In this document: in pieces, positions 26,011 to 34,206 of the stretch | Numbering within the stretch: the stretch's first letter is position 1 | Layout: each line of letters starts with the position of its first letter | From: Klenkia soli | GTDB lineage: Bacteria; Actinomycetota; Actinomycetes; Mycobacteriales; Geodermatophilaceae | NCBI RefSeq assembly: GCF_900103975.1 | Contig: NZ_FNIR01000002.1 | Coordinates: forward strand, 248,001 to 312,000 | Reading direction: 5' to 3' | DNA length: 64,000 nt | Notes under the pieces: generated by a model | What the model was told of the DNA's origin: nothing | Databases searched by the model: none | Seen by the model: only the letters and a program-made list of their open reading frames with translations | Made by a program: the position numbers and the translations under genes

Positions 26011-26050
26011 ACCCGGTTCTCTCGCCCTCGGGCGAGGGGCCGGGTCTTTT
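26011..26050 (+). terminator. Rho-independent terminator after the NYN gene
   Basis: ACCCGG pairs with CCGGGT and CTCGCCC with GGGCGAG to form a GC-rich hairpin with a 2-nt loop and small internal bulge. TCTTTT follows immediately. It lies 43 bp beyond the stop codon at 25968 and is the most canonical terminator in the window. Confidence 0.85.
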
Positions 26051-26093
26051 CGTTGAGGTGCGCGACGAGGCCTGCCCGCCGGGGTCCGGCGGG

Positions 26094-26513
26094 CTATCCG
26101 GCGGTGGGCGGAGTGCGGCGTCCACCAGCGGGCGGGGAGAACAGGTTGACCAGGGTGCCGTCGGGATCGCGCAGCAGGGCCGACCGGTTGCCCCACGGCA
26201 TGGTCGTCGGGGGCAGCACCCAGGTGGCCCCGGGGAGCGCGCGCTGGATGCGGGCGACCTCGGCGTCGACGTCCTCGACCCGGAACTCGACGATGCTCGC
26301 CCGGTTGCCGGTCGTCGGGTCGAGGTGGTCGCCCAGCCGGGCCACGGTGCTCGCACTGGCGATGGCCAGGGTGACGCCCGGCCACCGCAGCTCGGCGAAC
26401 TCGGGGGTGGCCCAGGCGGGCACCACCCCGGTGACCTCGGCGTAGAAGCCGACCAGGTTGTCGATGCGGTCGGTGATCAGGCGGATCGAGGCGAACGGGA
26501 TCGAGCTGGACAC
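26094..26513 (-). CDS. VOC-family (glyoxalase/bleomycin-resistance fold) protein
   Basis: This 139-aa protein has the two beta-alpha-beta-beta-beta repeats of the VOC fold. The first is IRLITDRIDNLVGFYAEVTGV and the second contains VEFRVEDVDAEVARIQRAL, then NRSALLRDPDGTLVNLFSPP. Metal ligands of true glyoxalases are only partly present, so it may bind rather than convert a small molecule. GTG 26513 has GGGAGG upstream; the ORF extending to 26711 was rejected. It is divergent from the WYL regulator. Confidence 0.82.
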   Translation of the reverse strand: MSSSIPFASIRLITDRIDNLVGFYAEVTGVVPAWATPEFAELRWPGVTLAIASASTVARLGDHLDPTTGNRASIVEFRVEDVDAEVARIQRALPGATWVLPPTTMPWGNRSALLRDPDGTLVNLFSPPAGGRRTPPTAG

Positions 26514-26595
26514 GGGTTCCTCCCGGGGTCGGTGGGTGCGGCAGGGCCACGCTCGCACCGCACCAGGACGCAATCCGCCCGGTATCGATGACACG

Positions 26596-27570
26596 ATGTC
26601 GCTCGTGGCCAAGCCGACCGCGCGGGTGCTGGCGCTGCTGGAGACGTTGCAGTCCGGCGGCCGGTGGACCGTCGCCGACCTCGCCGGCCGGCTGGGCGTC
26701 GACGAGCGCACGGTCCGGCGCTACGTGCAGCACCTGCTCGAGCTGGACGTGCCGGTCCGCTCGGTGCGCGGCCGCCACGGCGGCTACCAGCTCGCCCCGG
26801 GGTTCCGGCTGCCCCCGCTGATGTTGACCGACGACGAGGCGGTGGCGGTCGTGCTGGGCCTGGTCGCCGCGCGCCGCCTGATCCCCTCGGTCGTGCTGGA
26901 CGAGGCGTCGGCGACGGCGGCAGCCAAGATCCGCCGGGTGCTGCCCGAGGCGCTGGGGCGACGACTGACCGCACTGCTGCAGGCAGCTCGGTTCACCGGT
27001 CCGGACGGCGACGCCGACGGCGCAGTGGCCCGCACGTTGCTGGTGCTGGCCGACGCGGCGGCGGCCCGGCAGCCGGTGGTGGTCGACTACACCGACCGGC
27101 ACGGCGCACAGACCGAGCGGACGCTGCACCCCTACGGCCTGGTCGTCCACTCGGGTCGGTGGTACGTGGTGGCCGCCGACGCGGGCGACGACGGGATGCG
27201 CAACTTCCGGCTGGACCGGATCTCCGCCCCGTCGCCGAGGCCGGGGACGTTCGCCGTCCCCGAGGGGTTCGACCCGGTCGAGTACGTCACCGCGGGGCTG
27301 GCCGCGACACCGTGGCGGCAGGAGGTCGAGGTGCTCGTGGACGGTGTCGTCGACGACGTCGTGCAGCGCCTGCCCCCGGGCCTGGCCGACGTGCGGGAGG
27401 AGCCAGGCCGGCCGGGATGGGTCCGGTTGCAGCTGCGGGCCGAACGGCTGGACTGGGTGCCGGCCCTGCTCGCCGGACTGCAGCGCCCCTTCGTGGTGGA
27501 GGCACCCGAGGAGCTGAGGCGCGAGGTGGCAGCCGTCGGTCGCCGGTTGACCAGCGCCGCTGCCCGGTGA
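26596..27570 (+). CDS. WYL-domain transcriptional regulator (YafY-like)
   Basis: This 324-aa regulator has an N-terminal HTH (residues 8-60, LQSGGRWTVADLAGRLGVDERTVRRYV in pattern), a WYL domain at about 150-220 (HPYGLVVHSGRWYVVAADAG, then NFRLDRI) and a C-terminal WCX extension. WYL domains sense nucleotides or other ligands. It is divergent from the VOC gene across 82 bp and probably controls it. ATG 26596 is used, because the ORF beginning at 26458 would overlap the VOC coding region. Confidence 0.87.
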   Translation: MSLVAKPTARVLALLETLQSGGRWTVADLAGRLGVDERTVRRYVQHLLELDVPVRSVRGRHGGYQLAPGFRLPPLMLTDDEAVAVVLGLVAARRLIPSVVLDEASATAAAKIRRVLPEALGRRLTALLQAARFTGPDGDADGAVARTLLVLADAAAARQPVVVDYTDRHGAQTERTLHPYGLVVHSGRWYVVAADAGDDGMRNFRLDRISAPSPRPGTFAVPEGFDPVEYVTAGLAATPWRQEVEVLVDGVVDDVVQRLPPGLADVREEPGRPGWVRLQLRAERLDWVPALLAGLQRPFVVEAPEELRREVAAVGRRLTSAAAR

Positions 27571-27605
27571 TCCCGGGGGCGCCGACGACGTGCACCTCGC
27601 GCCGA

Positions 27606-27637
27606 CCCGGGGCGACGAGCTGGTCGTCGCCCCCGGG
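27606..27637. terminator. GC-rich hairpin between convergent genes
   Basis: CCCGGGGCGACGA (27606-27618) pairs with TCGTCGCCCCCGGG (27624-27637) with one bulged C. It lies between the converging WYL and SDR genes and has no T-tract. A bidirectional terminator is likely. Confidence 0.55.
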
Positions 27638-27644
27638 TGAGCCC

Positions 27645-28352
27645 TCAGGCCTGGGCGAGCTGGGGGTACACCGCCTCGAGCGGGGCGCTCAGACCGGCCT
27701 TGAGCTGCACCGACGTCTCGTCGGCCAGCACCTCGTACGCCCCGGCCTCCAGGCCGTCGAGCACGCGCTGCACCAGCACGGCGGGGTCGAGCTTGGGGTC
27801 GGTGGCGTGCTCGGCCATGGGGGTGTCGACGTAGCCGACGTGGACGCCGAGCACGTGCACCCCGGCGGGCTGCAGCTCCAGGCGCAGCGAGTTGGTCGCC
27901 GACCACAGGGCCGCCTTCGTCGCGCTGTAGATGCCGGCGACGGCGTACCAGCTCAGCGCCGAGTGGACGTCGACCAGCGCGGCCCCCTCGGCGGCCGACA
28001 GGGTCGGGGCGAAGGCGCGGGCGAGGACGAGCGGGCCGAGGAAGTTGGTCTCGACGTTGCGCCGGATCTCCTCGTCGGTGTGCTGCAGGATCCCCGGGCT
28101 GGAGACGGAGGTCCCGGCGTTGTTGACCAGCACGGTCACGTCGGGGGCGGCGGCGACGGCCGCCCGGACCGACGCCGGGTCGGTCACGTCGAGCTGCAGC
28201 GGGACGACGCGGTCGTCGTCCCAGGTGCGGGGGGTGCGGGCGCTGGCGTAGACCTTGGCCGCGCCGCGGGCGAGGGCCTGGTGCACGAACTGGGTGCCGA
28301 TGCCGCCGTTGGCGCCGGTGACGAGGACGACGGATCCGTCGAGGGAGGGCAT
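27645..28352 (-). CDS. Short-chain dehydrogenase/reductase
   Basis: This 235-aa SDR has TGANGGIG near residue 12, the D-V pair LDVTD, NNAG, and YSATK in the active site. The catalytic Ser lies in VHSALSW. ATG 28352 has AGGAG upstream. It follows the tetR and alcohol dehydrogenase genes on the same strand with a 38-bp gap, so it probably belongs to the same TetR-controlled operon. The substrate is unknown. Confidence 0.87.
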   Translation of the reverse strand: MPSLDGSVVLVTGANGGIGTQFVHQALARGAAKVYASARTPRTWDDDRVVPLQLDVTDPASVRAAVAAAPDVTVLVNNAGTSVSSPGILQHTDEEIRRNVETNFLGPLVLARAFAPTLSAAEGAALVDVHSALSWYAVAGIYSATKAALWSATNSLRLELQPAGVHVLGVHVGYVDTPMAEHATDPKLDPAVLVQRVLDGLEAGAYEVLADETSVQLKAGLSAPLEAVYPQLAQA

Positions 28353-28390
28353 GGCTGTGCTCCTGTGCTGGTGAGGGGTGGGGTGGTGGG

Positions 28391-29386
28391 TCAGGAGCGG
28401 GTGATCGTGACCTTGCCCTTGGCCCGGCCGGTCTCGACGTGGGCCAGGGCTACGGGCGTCTGCTCGAAGGGGAAGTCGCGGTCGAGCACCGGGGTGAGCA
28501 CGCCGGCGTCGACGAGGGCGGCGATCTCGGCCAGCTGGGTGCCCGAGGCGCGCATGAAGAGGAACGAGTAGCGGACGCCGAGCTTCGCGGCCTTGCGGCG
28601 GACCCCGGCGCTGAGCAGGCGGAACACCGTGCGCAGCACCGGGTTCAGCCCCGCCCGGACGCCGAAGTCGTGGTCGGGCGGGCCGGCGATGCCGATGGCC
28701 AGGCCGCCCTTGCGCAGCACGCCGAGGGAGCGGGTGAGGTTCTCCCCGCCCTGGCCGTCGAGCGCGAGGTCGTAGCCGCGCACGAGGTCGGTGAAGTCCT
28801 GGGTGCGGTAGTCGACGACCAGGTCGGCGCCCAGGGCGCGCACCCACTCGACGTTCGACGTCCCGGTCGTGGTGGCGACCGTCGCGCCCAGGTGCTTCGC
28901 GAGCTGGATCGCGACCGTGCCGACCCCGCCGGACCCGGCGTGCACGAGCACCTGCTGGCCGGGCTGGACCCGCGCCACCTCGACGAGCGCCTGCCAGGCG
29001 GTCAGGGCGACCAGGGGCAGCGCGGCGGCCTCGGTCATCGAGAGGGTGGCGGGCTTGGTGGCCAGGTCGTCCTGGTGGACGGCGATGCGCTCGGCGAAGG
29101 TGCCGATGCGGTGGTCGCGCGGCCGCCCGAACACCTCGTCACCGACGCTGAACCGGGTGACCGCGTCGCCCACCCGCAGCACGACGCCGGCGAGGTCGTG
29201 GCCCAGCGTCAGCGGGGTGCGGTAGGGCAGGAGCTGCCTGAACTCGCCGTCCCGGATCTTGGCGTCGAGCACGTTGACGCTCGCCGCCCGGACGTCGACC
29301 AGCACGTCGTGCGGCCCGACCTCGGGCTCGGCGACCTCCGCCAGGTGCAGCGGGCGCTTGTAGCGGTCGACGACGAAGGCCTTCAC
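28391..29386 (-). CDS. Zinc-independent alcohol dehydrogenase / quinone oxidoreductase
   Basis: This 331-aa MDR-family protein has an N-terminal GroES-like domain (LTLGHDLAGVV, VGDEVFG). Its Rossmann domain contains VLVHAGSGGVGTVAIQLAKHLGA. Structural-zinc cysteines are missing, which fits the NADPH quinone oxidoreductase branch. GTG 29386 overlaps the tetR stop (GTGA), giving translational coupling with its presumed regulator. Confidence 0.88.
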   Translation of the reverse strand: MKAFVVDRYKRPLHLAEVAEPEVGPHDVLVDVRAASVNVLDAKIRDGEFRQLLPYRTPLTLGHDLAGVVLRVGDAVTRFSVGDEVFGRPRDHRIGTFAERIAVHQDDLATKPATLSMTEAAALPLVALTAWQALVEVARVQPGQQVLVHAGSGGVGTVAIQLAKHLGATVATTTGTSNVEWVRALGADLVVDYRTQDFTDLVRGYDLALDGQGGENLTRSLGVLRKGGLAIGIAGPPDHDFGVRAGLNPVLRTVFRLLSAGVRRKAAKLGVRYSFLFMRASGTQLAEIAALVDAGVLTPVLDRDFPFEQTPVALAHVETGRAKGKVTITRS

Positions 29387-29961
29387 GGGGTGTCCTCTGC
29401 GGGGGCGAGCTGGGCGGTAAGGGTGGCGAGGGCACCGTCGAGGACGGCGGCCGACAACGCCGGGTCGTCGAGGGAGCGGGCGAGCTGGAGGGTGCCGACG
29501 AGCGTGGCCAGCACCTGCAGCGCCGCAACCCGGCCGAGGCCCGGCAGCAGCTCACCCATCGCGTCGGCCATCTGGACCAGGCCGGCGGTGTAGGCGGCCT
29601 GGACCGCCGGGGAGCTGCGGGCGATCTCGTCGAGCAGCGCCCCCGACGGGCACCCGCTCGCCGGGTCGTCGCGGTGCGTCGCGGACAGGTAGCTGCCCAG
29701 GTAGGTGCGGACCGAGTCGGCGCCGGGCGGCAGCGACCGGAGCACCTCGGTCTGGGCCCGCAGCTGGTCGGCCACCGTCGCGGCCACCAGGTCGTCCTTC
29801 GAGGCGAAGTGTGCGTAGAAGGCGCCGTTGGTCAGCCCGGCGTCGGCCATCAGGGTCTTGACCCCGGAGCCGTCGATGCCGTCGCTCTTCAGCCGCCGGC
29901 CCGCGGTCTCCAGGATCCGCCGCCGGGTCTGCTCCTTGTGCTCGCCGTCGTAGCGCGCCAT
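29383..29961 (-). CDS. TetR-family regulator of the MDR/SDR operon
   Basis: This 192-aa TetR-type protein has an HTH at residues 12-58 (RRILETAGRRLKSDGIDGSGVKTLMADAGLTNGAFYAHFASKDDL in pattern). It is first in an operon with the MDR and SDR genes, an arrangement typical of regulators of electrophile or quinone stress. The palindromic region at 29975-30012 directly upstream is the likely operator. Confidence 0.88.
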   Translation of the reverse strand: MARYDGEHKEQTRRRILETAGRRLKSDGIDGSGVKTLMADAGLTNGAFYAHFASKDDLVAATVADQLRAQTEVLRSLPPGADSVRTYLGSYLSATHRDDPASGCPSGALLDEIARSSPAVQAAYTAGLVQMADAMGELLPGLGRVAALQVLATLVGTLQLARSLDDPALSAAVLDGALATLTAQLAPAEDTP

Positions 29962-29974
29962 GTCGACCTCCTTT

Positions 29975-30012
29975 GTCGTACGACCGTCATCTAATCACCG
30001 TACGACCGTACG
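29975..30012. promoter_or_regulatory. TetR operator region
   Basis: GTCGTACGAC (29975-29984) is a perfect palindrome, and CGTACG-AC-CGTACG (29999-30012) is a second set of half-sites. They lie 14-51 bp upstream of the tetR start. Two phased sites suggest binding by two dimers. Confidence 0.65.
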
Positions 30013-30030
30013 CGCAAGGCTCTGCGCAGG

Positions 30031-31224
30031 TCAGCGGTTCGTCGGTGGGCGGCGGGTGTGGTGGTCGGTCCGCTGCTGGAACCAGAGGCCGGCGGCGAAC
30101 AGCACGTCCTCGGCGTCCTCGGGCGCGGTGAGCTGCACCCCGACCGGCATCCCCGACACCGGGTGGAAACCGACCGGCAGCGCGAGCGTGGGCCCGGCGT
30201 GCAGCGACCACGGGTAGGTGAGCTGGCCCAGGCGGCGGGAGACCCGCAGGACGTCGTCGGGGTCCCGGCGGGGGACGTCGACCGGCATCGTCGGCGTGAG
30301 CAGCAGGTCCACGTCGTCCAGGGCGGCGGAGATCTGGCCCTGCAGTACCCGTCGCGCCTCGACCGCCTCGGCCCGCTGAGCTGCGGTGATGTCCCGCCCC
30401 AGGCCGATGCGCACCAGGCTGTCCGGGTGGAACCGGTCGGGCTCCTCGGCGAGCCGGGTGGCGTGGATGCGGGCCAGGTCGGCGTAGACCAGCGTGTAGA
30501 CGATGTCCTGCGCGTCGAGCAGACCCTCCACCTCCACCGGCACCACCTCGGCGCCGAACGCGGCCAGCGCGGCGTCGACCACCGCCTGCACCCCGGGGTC
30601 GACGTCGGTCATCAGCTGCACCGGGATGCCGATCCTGCGCGGAGCCGTGGGCACCGGCAGCCCTGCCGTCGATCCGGTGAGCACCCGCTGGGCCCGCGCC
30701 ACCAGGTCGACGGTCCGGGCCAGCGGGCCCACGGTGTCGACGTCGTCGCAGACCGGGAAGACGCCGTCCAGCGGGATCGAGCCGTGCGTGGGCCGCAGGC
30801 CGACCACCCCGCAGCACGACGCCGGCAGCCGGATCGAGCCGCCGGTGTCGGTGCCCAGCGCCAGGTCGACGACCCCCGCGGCCACCGCCGCGCCCGAGCC
30901 GCCCGACGAGCCGCCGGGGATGCGGTCGAGGTCCCACGGGTTGGCGCACGGTCCGGCGGCCGAGTTCTGGTTGGTCACCCCGACCGCGAACTCGCTCAGG
31001 TTCAGCGTCGCGACGAGGGAGGCCCCCGCGGAGGTCAGCCGCCGCACCACCTCGGCGTCCTCGGCAGGGACCCGATCGGCGAAGAACGCCGAGCCGCACG
31101 TCGTCGGTCCGCCCGCGACGTCGACGTTGTCCTTGACCCCCACCCGGACGCCGGCCAGCGGGCCATCGCCAGCGGGCCGGTCCACCCACCTGATCACCGC
31201 GTTCACCGGGTCGTCCACCAGCAC
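30031..31224 (-). CDS. Amidase-signature family hydrolase
   Basis: This 397-aa enzyme has the Ser-cisSer-Lys triad of the amidase family. The Lys is in GVKDNVDV, the cis-Ser in the GGSSGGSG loop and the nucleophile Ser in GTDTGGSIRLPAS. It hydrolyses a carboxamide or carbamate. It is divergent from the MaoC/CoA operon across 72 bp holding a GntR-type site, so it may release the acid that the CoA-transferase activates. The exact amide is unknown; GatA is unlikely because gatB/gatC are not nearby. Confidence 0.87.
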   Translation of the reverse strand: MLVDDPVNAVIRWVDRPAGDGPLAGVRVGVKDNVDVAGGPTTCGSAFFADRVPAEDAEVVRRLTSAGASLVATLNLSEFAVGVTNQNSAAGPCANPWDLDRIPGGSSGGSGAAVAAGVVDLALGTDTGGSIRLPASCCGVVGLRPTHGSIPLDGVFPVCDDVDTVGPLARTVDLVARAQRVLTGSTAGLPVPTAPRRIGIPVQLMTDVDPGVQAVVDAALAAFGAEVVPVEVEGLLDAQDIVYTLVYADLARIHATRLAEEPDRFHPDSLVRIGLGRDITAAQRAEAVEARRVLQGQISAALDDVDLLLTPTMPVDVPRRDPDDVLRVSRRLGQLTYPWSLHAGPTLALPVGFHPVSGMPVGVQLTAPEDAEDVLFAAGLWFQQRTDHHTRRPPTNR

Positions 31225-31257
31225 TCCAGTCGTCGCAGGGGCTTGCGCACCTAATCA

Positions 31258-31274
31258 TCAGACAATTAGCGTCG
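31258..31274. promoter_or_regulatory. Putative FadR/GntR operator between amidase and MaoC operon
   Basis: TCAGACAATTAGCGTCG agrees with the site in front of wrbA at 12 or more of 17 positions and keeps the GAC-N7-GTC symmetry. It lies 22 bp upstream of ATG 31297 and 33 bp from the amidase start, suitable for control of both. It is the third site of the set and lies more than 14 kb from the regulator gene. Confidence 0.55.
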
Positions 31275-31296
31275 CGGTGTCGAGGGAGGCACACAC

Positions 31297-31842
31297 ATGG
31301 CCACGCACCCCGCCGTCCTGGGGCGGTTCTTCGAGGACTACGTCGTCGGCGACGTCTACCAGCACCCGCTCGGCCGCACGATCTCCGAGGCCGACAACAC
31401 CTGGCTGACGATGCTGACGATGAACACCAACCAGCAGCACGTCAATGCGCACCTGGCCGCGCAGAACCCGATCACCGGGGGCCGGGTGATCGTCAACTCC
31501 GGGCTGACGATCGCGCTGACGCTGGGGCTGAGCGTGCTGGACATGAGCCAGAACGCCGTCGCCAACCTGGAGATGACCGACGTCCGGCTGACCCACCCGG
31601 TCTACGTCGGCGACACGATGTACGCCGAGAGCCTCTGCACCGGGCTGCGGGCATCGAAGTCCCGCCCCTACGCGGGCATCGTCTCGATGGTCACCCGCGG
31701 GCTGAACGCCGAGGGCGACGAGTGCATCTCGTTCAAGCGGTCGGTCATGGTCGCGACACGGGAGAGCGGGATCGGGCAGGGGCACTTCCCCGAGGCCAAG
31801 ACCGGGCCCCTGCAGGACCCGGCAGCATCGGCGCAGCAGTGA
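31297..31842 (+). CDS. MaoC-family dehydratase (enoyl-CoA hydratase 2 / mesaconyl-CoA hydratase-like)
   Basis: This 181-aa hot-dog-fold protein begins FFEDYVVGDVYQHPLGRTISEAD, the pattern of MaoC-type hydratases. The hydratase-2 region reads NTNQQHVNAHLA, keeping the His of the usual active site. It would add water to an alpha,beta-unsaturated acyl-CoA. It is first of four genes joined by GTGA overlaps or a 1-bp gap, ending with a CitE-like lyase, so its product is probably a 3-hydroxyacyl-CoA that the lyase splits. Confidence 0.85.
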   Translation: MATHPAVLGRFFEDYVVGDVYQHPLGRTISEADNTWLTMLTMNTNQQHVNAHLAAQNPITGGRVIVNSGLTIALTLGLSVLDMSQNAVANLEMTDVRLTHPVYVGDTMYAESLCTGLRASKSRPYAGIVSMVTRGLNAEGDECISFKRSVMVATRESGIGQGHFPEAKTGPLQDPAASAQQ

Positions 31843-33041
31843 GGCCGCTCGAGGACGTCCGGATCATCGCGCTCGAGCAGTACGGCGCCGGCCCCTTCGG
31901 CAGCGTGCACCTGGCCGACCTCGGCGCCCAGGTGATCAAGATCGAGGACCCGCGCACCGGCGGCGACATCGGCCGCTACGTGCCGCCCTACGTGCACGGC
32001 GAGGACTCGCTGTTCTACGAGACCTTCAACCGCAACAAGCAGAGCCTGAGCCTCGACATCTCCACGCCCGCCGGCCGCGAGGTGTTCGAGGACCTCGTGC
32101 GCACCAGCGACGCCGTCTGGTCGAACCTGCGCGGCGACGTCCCGGCCAAGATCGGCATCCGGTACGCCGACCTCGCCCACCTCAACCCGGCGATCGTCTG
32201 CTGCAGCCTGACCGGCTTCGGCATGACCGGGCCGCGGGTGAACGAGCCCGGCTACGACTACGTGCTGCAGGGCATCGCCGGCTGGATGAGCCTCACCGGC
32301 GACCCCGACGGCCCGCCCACAAAGACCGGTCTCTCCCTCGTCGACTTCTCCAGCGGCTTCGTGGCCGCGCTCAGCCTGCTGTCGGGCCTGCACGCCGCAC
32401 GGCGGGACGGCGTCGGCGGCGACTGCGACGTCTCGCTCTACGACACCGCCATGTCGCTGCTGACCTACCCGGCCACCTGGGCGATGACGGCGGGGTACGA
32501 ACCGGTCCGCACCGTCGACTCCGCCCACCCCTCGCTGGTCCCCTTCCAGGCGTTCCGGGCCGCCGACGGCTGGCTGGTCGTCGGCTGCGCCAAGGAGAAG
32601 TTCTGGCAGCGGCTGGTCGCCGTCCTGGGGCGGCCGGACCTCGGGGACGACGAACGGTTCGCGTCGTTCGCGCTCCGCGACCGGAACCGCGACGAGCTGC
32701 TGCCCACGCTCAAGGCGGTCTTCGCCAGCGGCACGGTGGAGCACTGGCTCACCCAGCTGCAGGCCGCGGGGGTGCCGTCGTCCCCGATCAACGACGTGGT
32801 CCAGGCGCTGGCCGACCCGCAGGCCGCCGCCCGCGGGCTGCTGCTGGAGACGGAGCACCCGCACTGGGGCACCGTGAAGCAGGTGGGCAGCCCGGTGCGC
32901 TTCGGCGAACCCTTCACCGAGCACCGCCGCGCCCCGCACCGCAACGAGCACCAGGACGACGTGACGACCTTGCTCGGCTACTCCCCGGACAAGGTGGCCG
33001 CCCTGGCCGCCGCCGGGGCCTTCGGACGACAGGAGAGCTGA
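31839..33041 (+). CDS. CaiB/BaiF (class III) CoA-transferase
   Basis: This 400-aa protein starts at GTG 31839, which overlaps the MaoC stop. Class III features are DVRIIALEQYGAGPFGSVHLADLGAQVIKIE in pattern at the N terminus, NRNKQSLSLD, and the catalytic aspartate in PGYDYVLQGIAGWM. It moves CoA from a donor such as succinyl-CoA to a carboxylic acid. In this operon it would activate the acid that the following enzymes oxidise, hydrate and cleave. Confidence 0.9.
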   Translation: MRPLEDVRIIALEQYGAGPFGSVHLADLGAQVIKIEDPRTGGDIGRYVPPYVHGEDSLFYETFNRNKQSLSLDISTPAGREVFEDLVRTSDAVWSNLRGDVPAKIGIRYADLAHLNPAIVCCSLTGFGMTGPRVNEPGYDYVLQGIAGWMSLTGDPDGPPTKTGLSLVDFSSGFVAALSLLSGLHAARRDGVGGDCDVSLYDTAMSLLTYPATWAMTAGYEPVRTVDSAHPSLVPFQAFRAADGWLVVGCAKEKFWQRLVAVLGRPDLGDDERFASFALRDRNRDELLPTLKAVFASGTVEHWLTQLQAAGVPSSPINDVVQALADPQAAARGLLLETEHPHWGTVKQVGSPVRFGEPFTEHRRAPHRNEHQDDVTTLLGYSPDKVAALAAAGAFGRQES

Positions 33042-33042
33042 C

Positions 33043-34206
33043 GTGGACTTCACCCTGAACGAGGAGCAGCGGGACTTCCAGCAGACGCTGCGCCGCTTCG
33101 TCGACCGCGAGATCGTGCCGGTGGCCTCGGAGTGGGAGCGCACCGGCCGCTACCCGACCGAGATCGTCGAGCACCTGAAGCAGCTGGGCCTGTTCGGGCT
33201 CACCACGCCCGAGGAGTACGGCGGCCTGGCGCTGGACATGGTCAGCTTCACGCTGGTCTACGAGGAGATCGCCCGCGGCTGGATGGGCATCGCCGGCATC
33301 CTCGGCAGCCACGGCCTGTCGGCCTGGATGATCGCCAAGCACGGCACCCAGGAGCAGAAGGACCGCTTCCTGCCCAAGCTCGCGACCGGTGAGTGGCGCA
33401 CCGGCGTCGGCCTCACCGAACCCGGCGCCGGCACCGACCTGCAGGGCATCGCCACCACCGCGGTGCGCGACGGCGACCACTACGTCGTCAACGGCACCAA
33501 GACCTGGATCACCAACGCCCGGCACGCGGACGTGCTGCCGGTGCTGGTGAAGACCGACCCGAAGGCCGAGCCCCGGCACCGCGGCATGTCGCTGCTGCTG
33601 GTGGACACGTCGTCCGAGGGCTTCGAGGTCAGCCGCGACCTGGGCAAGCTCGGCTACAAGGGCACCGAGTCGTGCGAGATCAGCCTGGTCGACGTCCGGG
33701 TGCCGGTGGGGGACCTCCTCGGCGGGGTCGAGGGCCTGGGCATGAAGCAGGCGTTGAGCGGGCTGGAGATCGGCCGGCTGAACATCGCCGGCCGCTCGGT
33801 CGGGGTCGCGCAGGCCGCCTACGACGCCGCGCTGAAGTACGCCGGCGAGCGCGAGGCGTTCGGCCACCCGATCGCCGAGTTCCAGGCCATCGCGCTCAAG
33901 CTCGCCGAGATGGCCACCCAGCTGCAGGCCGCCCGGCTGCTCACCTACTGGGCCGCCTCCCAGGCCGACGCCGGCAAGCGGGTCGACGCCGAGTCGGGCA
34001 TGGCCAAGGTGTTCGCCTCGGAGACCGCGCTGACCCTGTCGCTGGAGTCGATGCGCATCCACGGCGGCTACGGCTACTCCACCGAGTTCGTCGTCGAGCG
34101 GCTCTACCGCGACGCCCCGCTCATGGCCATCGGCGAGGGCACCAACGACGTGCTGCGCACCGTCATCGCGAAGTCTCTGGTCAGCGGCGCGACGGTCGTC
34201 GGGTGA
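33043..34206 (+). CDS. Acyl-CoA dehydrogenase
   Basis: This 387-aa FAD enzyme has the typical blocks GLTEPGAGTDLQ, GTKTWITNA and RLYRDAPLMAIGEGTNDVLR. The glutamate in GEGTND takes the place of the catalytic base used by many short-chain members. It introduces the double bond next to the CoA thioester. GTG 33043 lies 1 bp after the CoA-transferase stop, and the next gene overlaps by 4 bp. The context suggests a dicarboxylyl-CoA substrate such as a succinyl- or glutaryl-type thioester. Confidence 0.9.
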   Translation: MDFTLNEEQRDFQQTLRRFVDREIVPVASEWERTGRYPTEIVEHLKQLGLFGLTTPEEYGGLALDMVSFTLVYEEIARGWMGIAGILGSHGLSAWMIAKHGTQEQKDRFLPKLATGEWRTGVGLTEPGAGTDLQGIATTAVRDGDHYVVNGTKTWITNARHADVLPVLVKTDPKAEPRHRGMSLLLVDTSSEGFEVSRDLGKLGYKGTESCEISLVDVRVPVGDLLGGVEGLGMKQALSGLEIGRLNIAGRSVGVAQAAYDAALKYAGEREAFGHPIAEFQAIALKLAEMATQLQAARLLTYWAASQADAGKRVDAESGMAKVFASETALTLSLESMRIHGGYGYSTEFVVERLYRDAPLMAIGEGTNDVLRTVIAKSLVSGATVVG

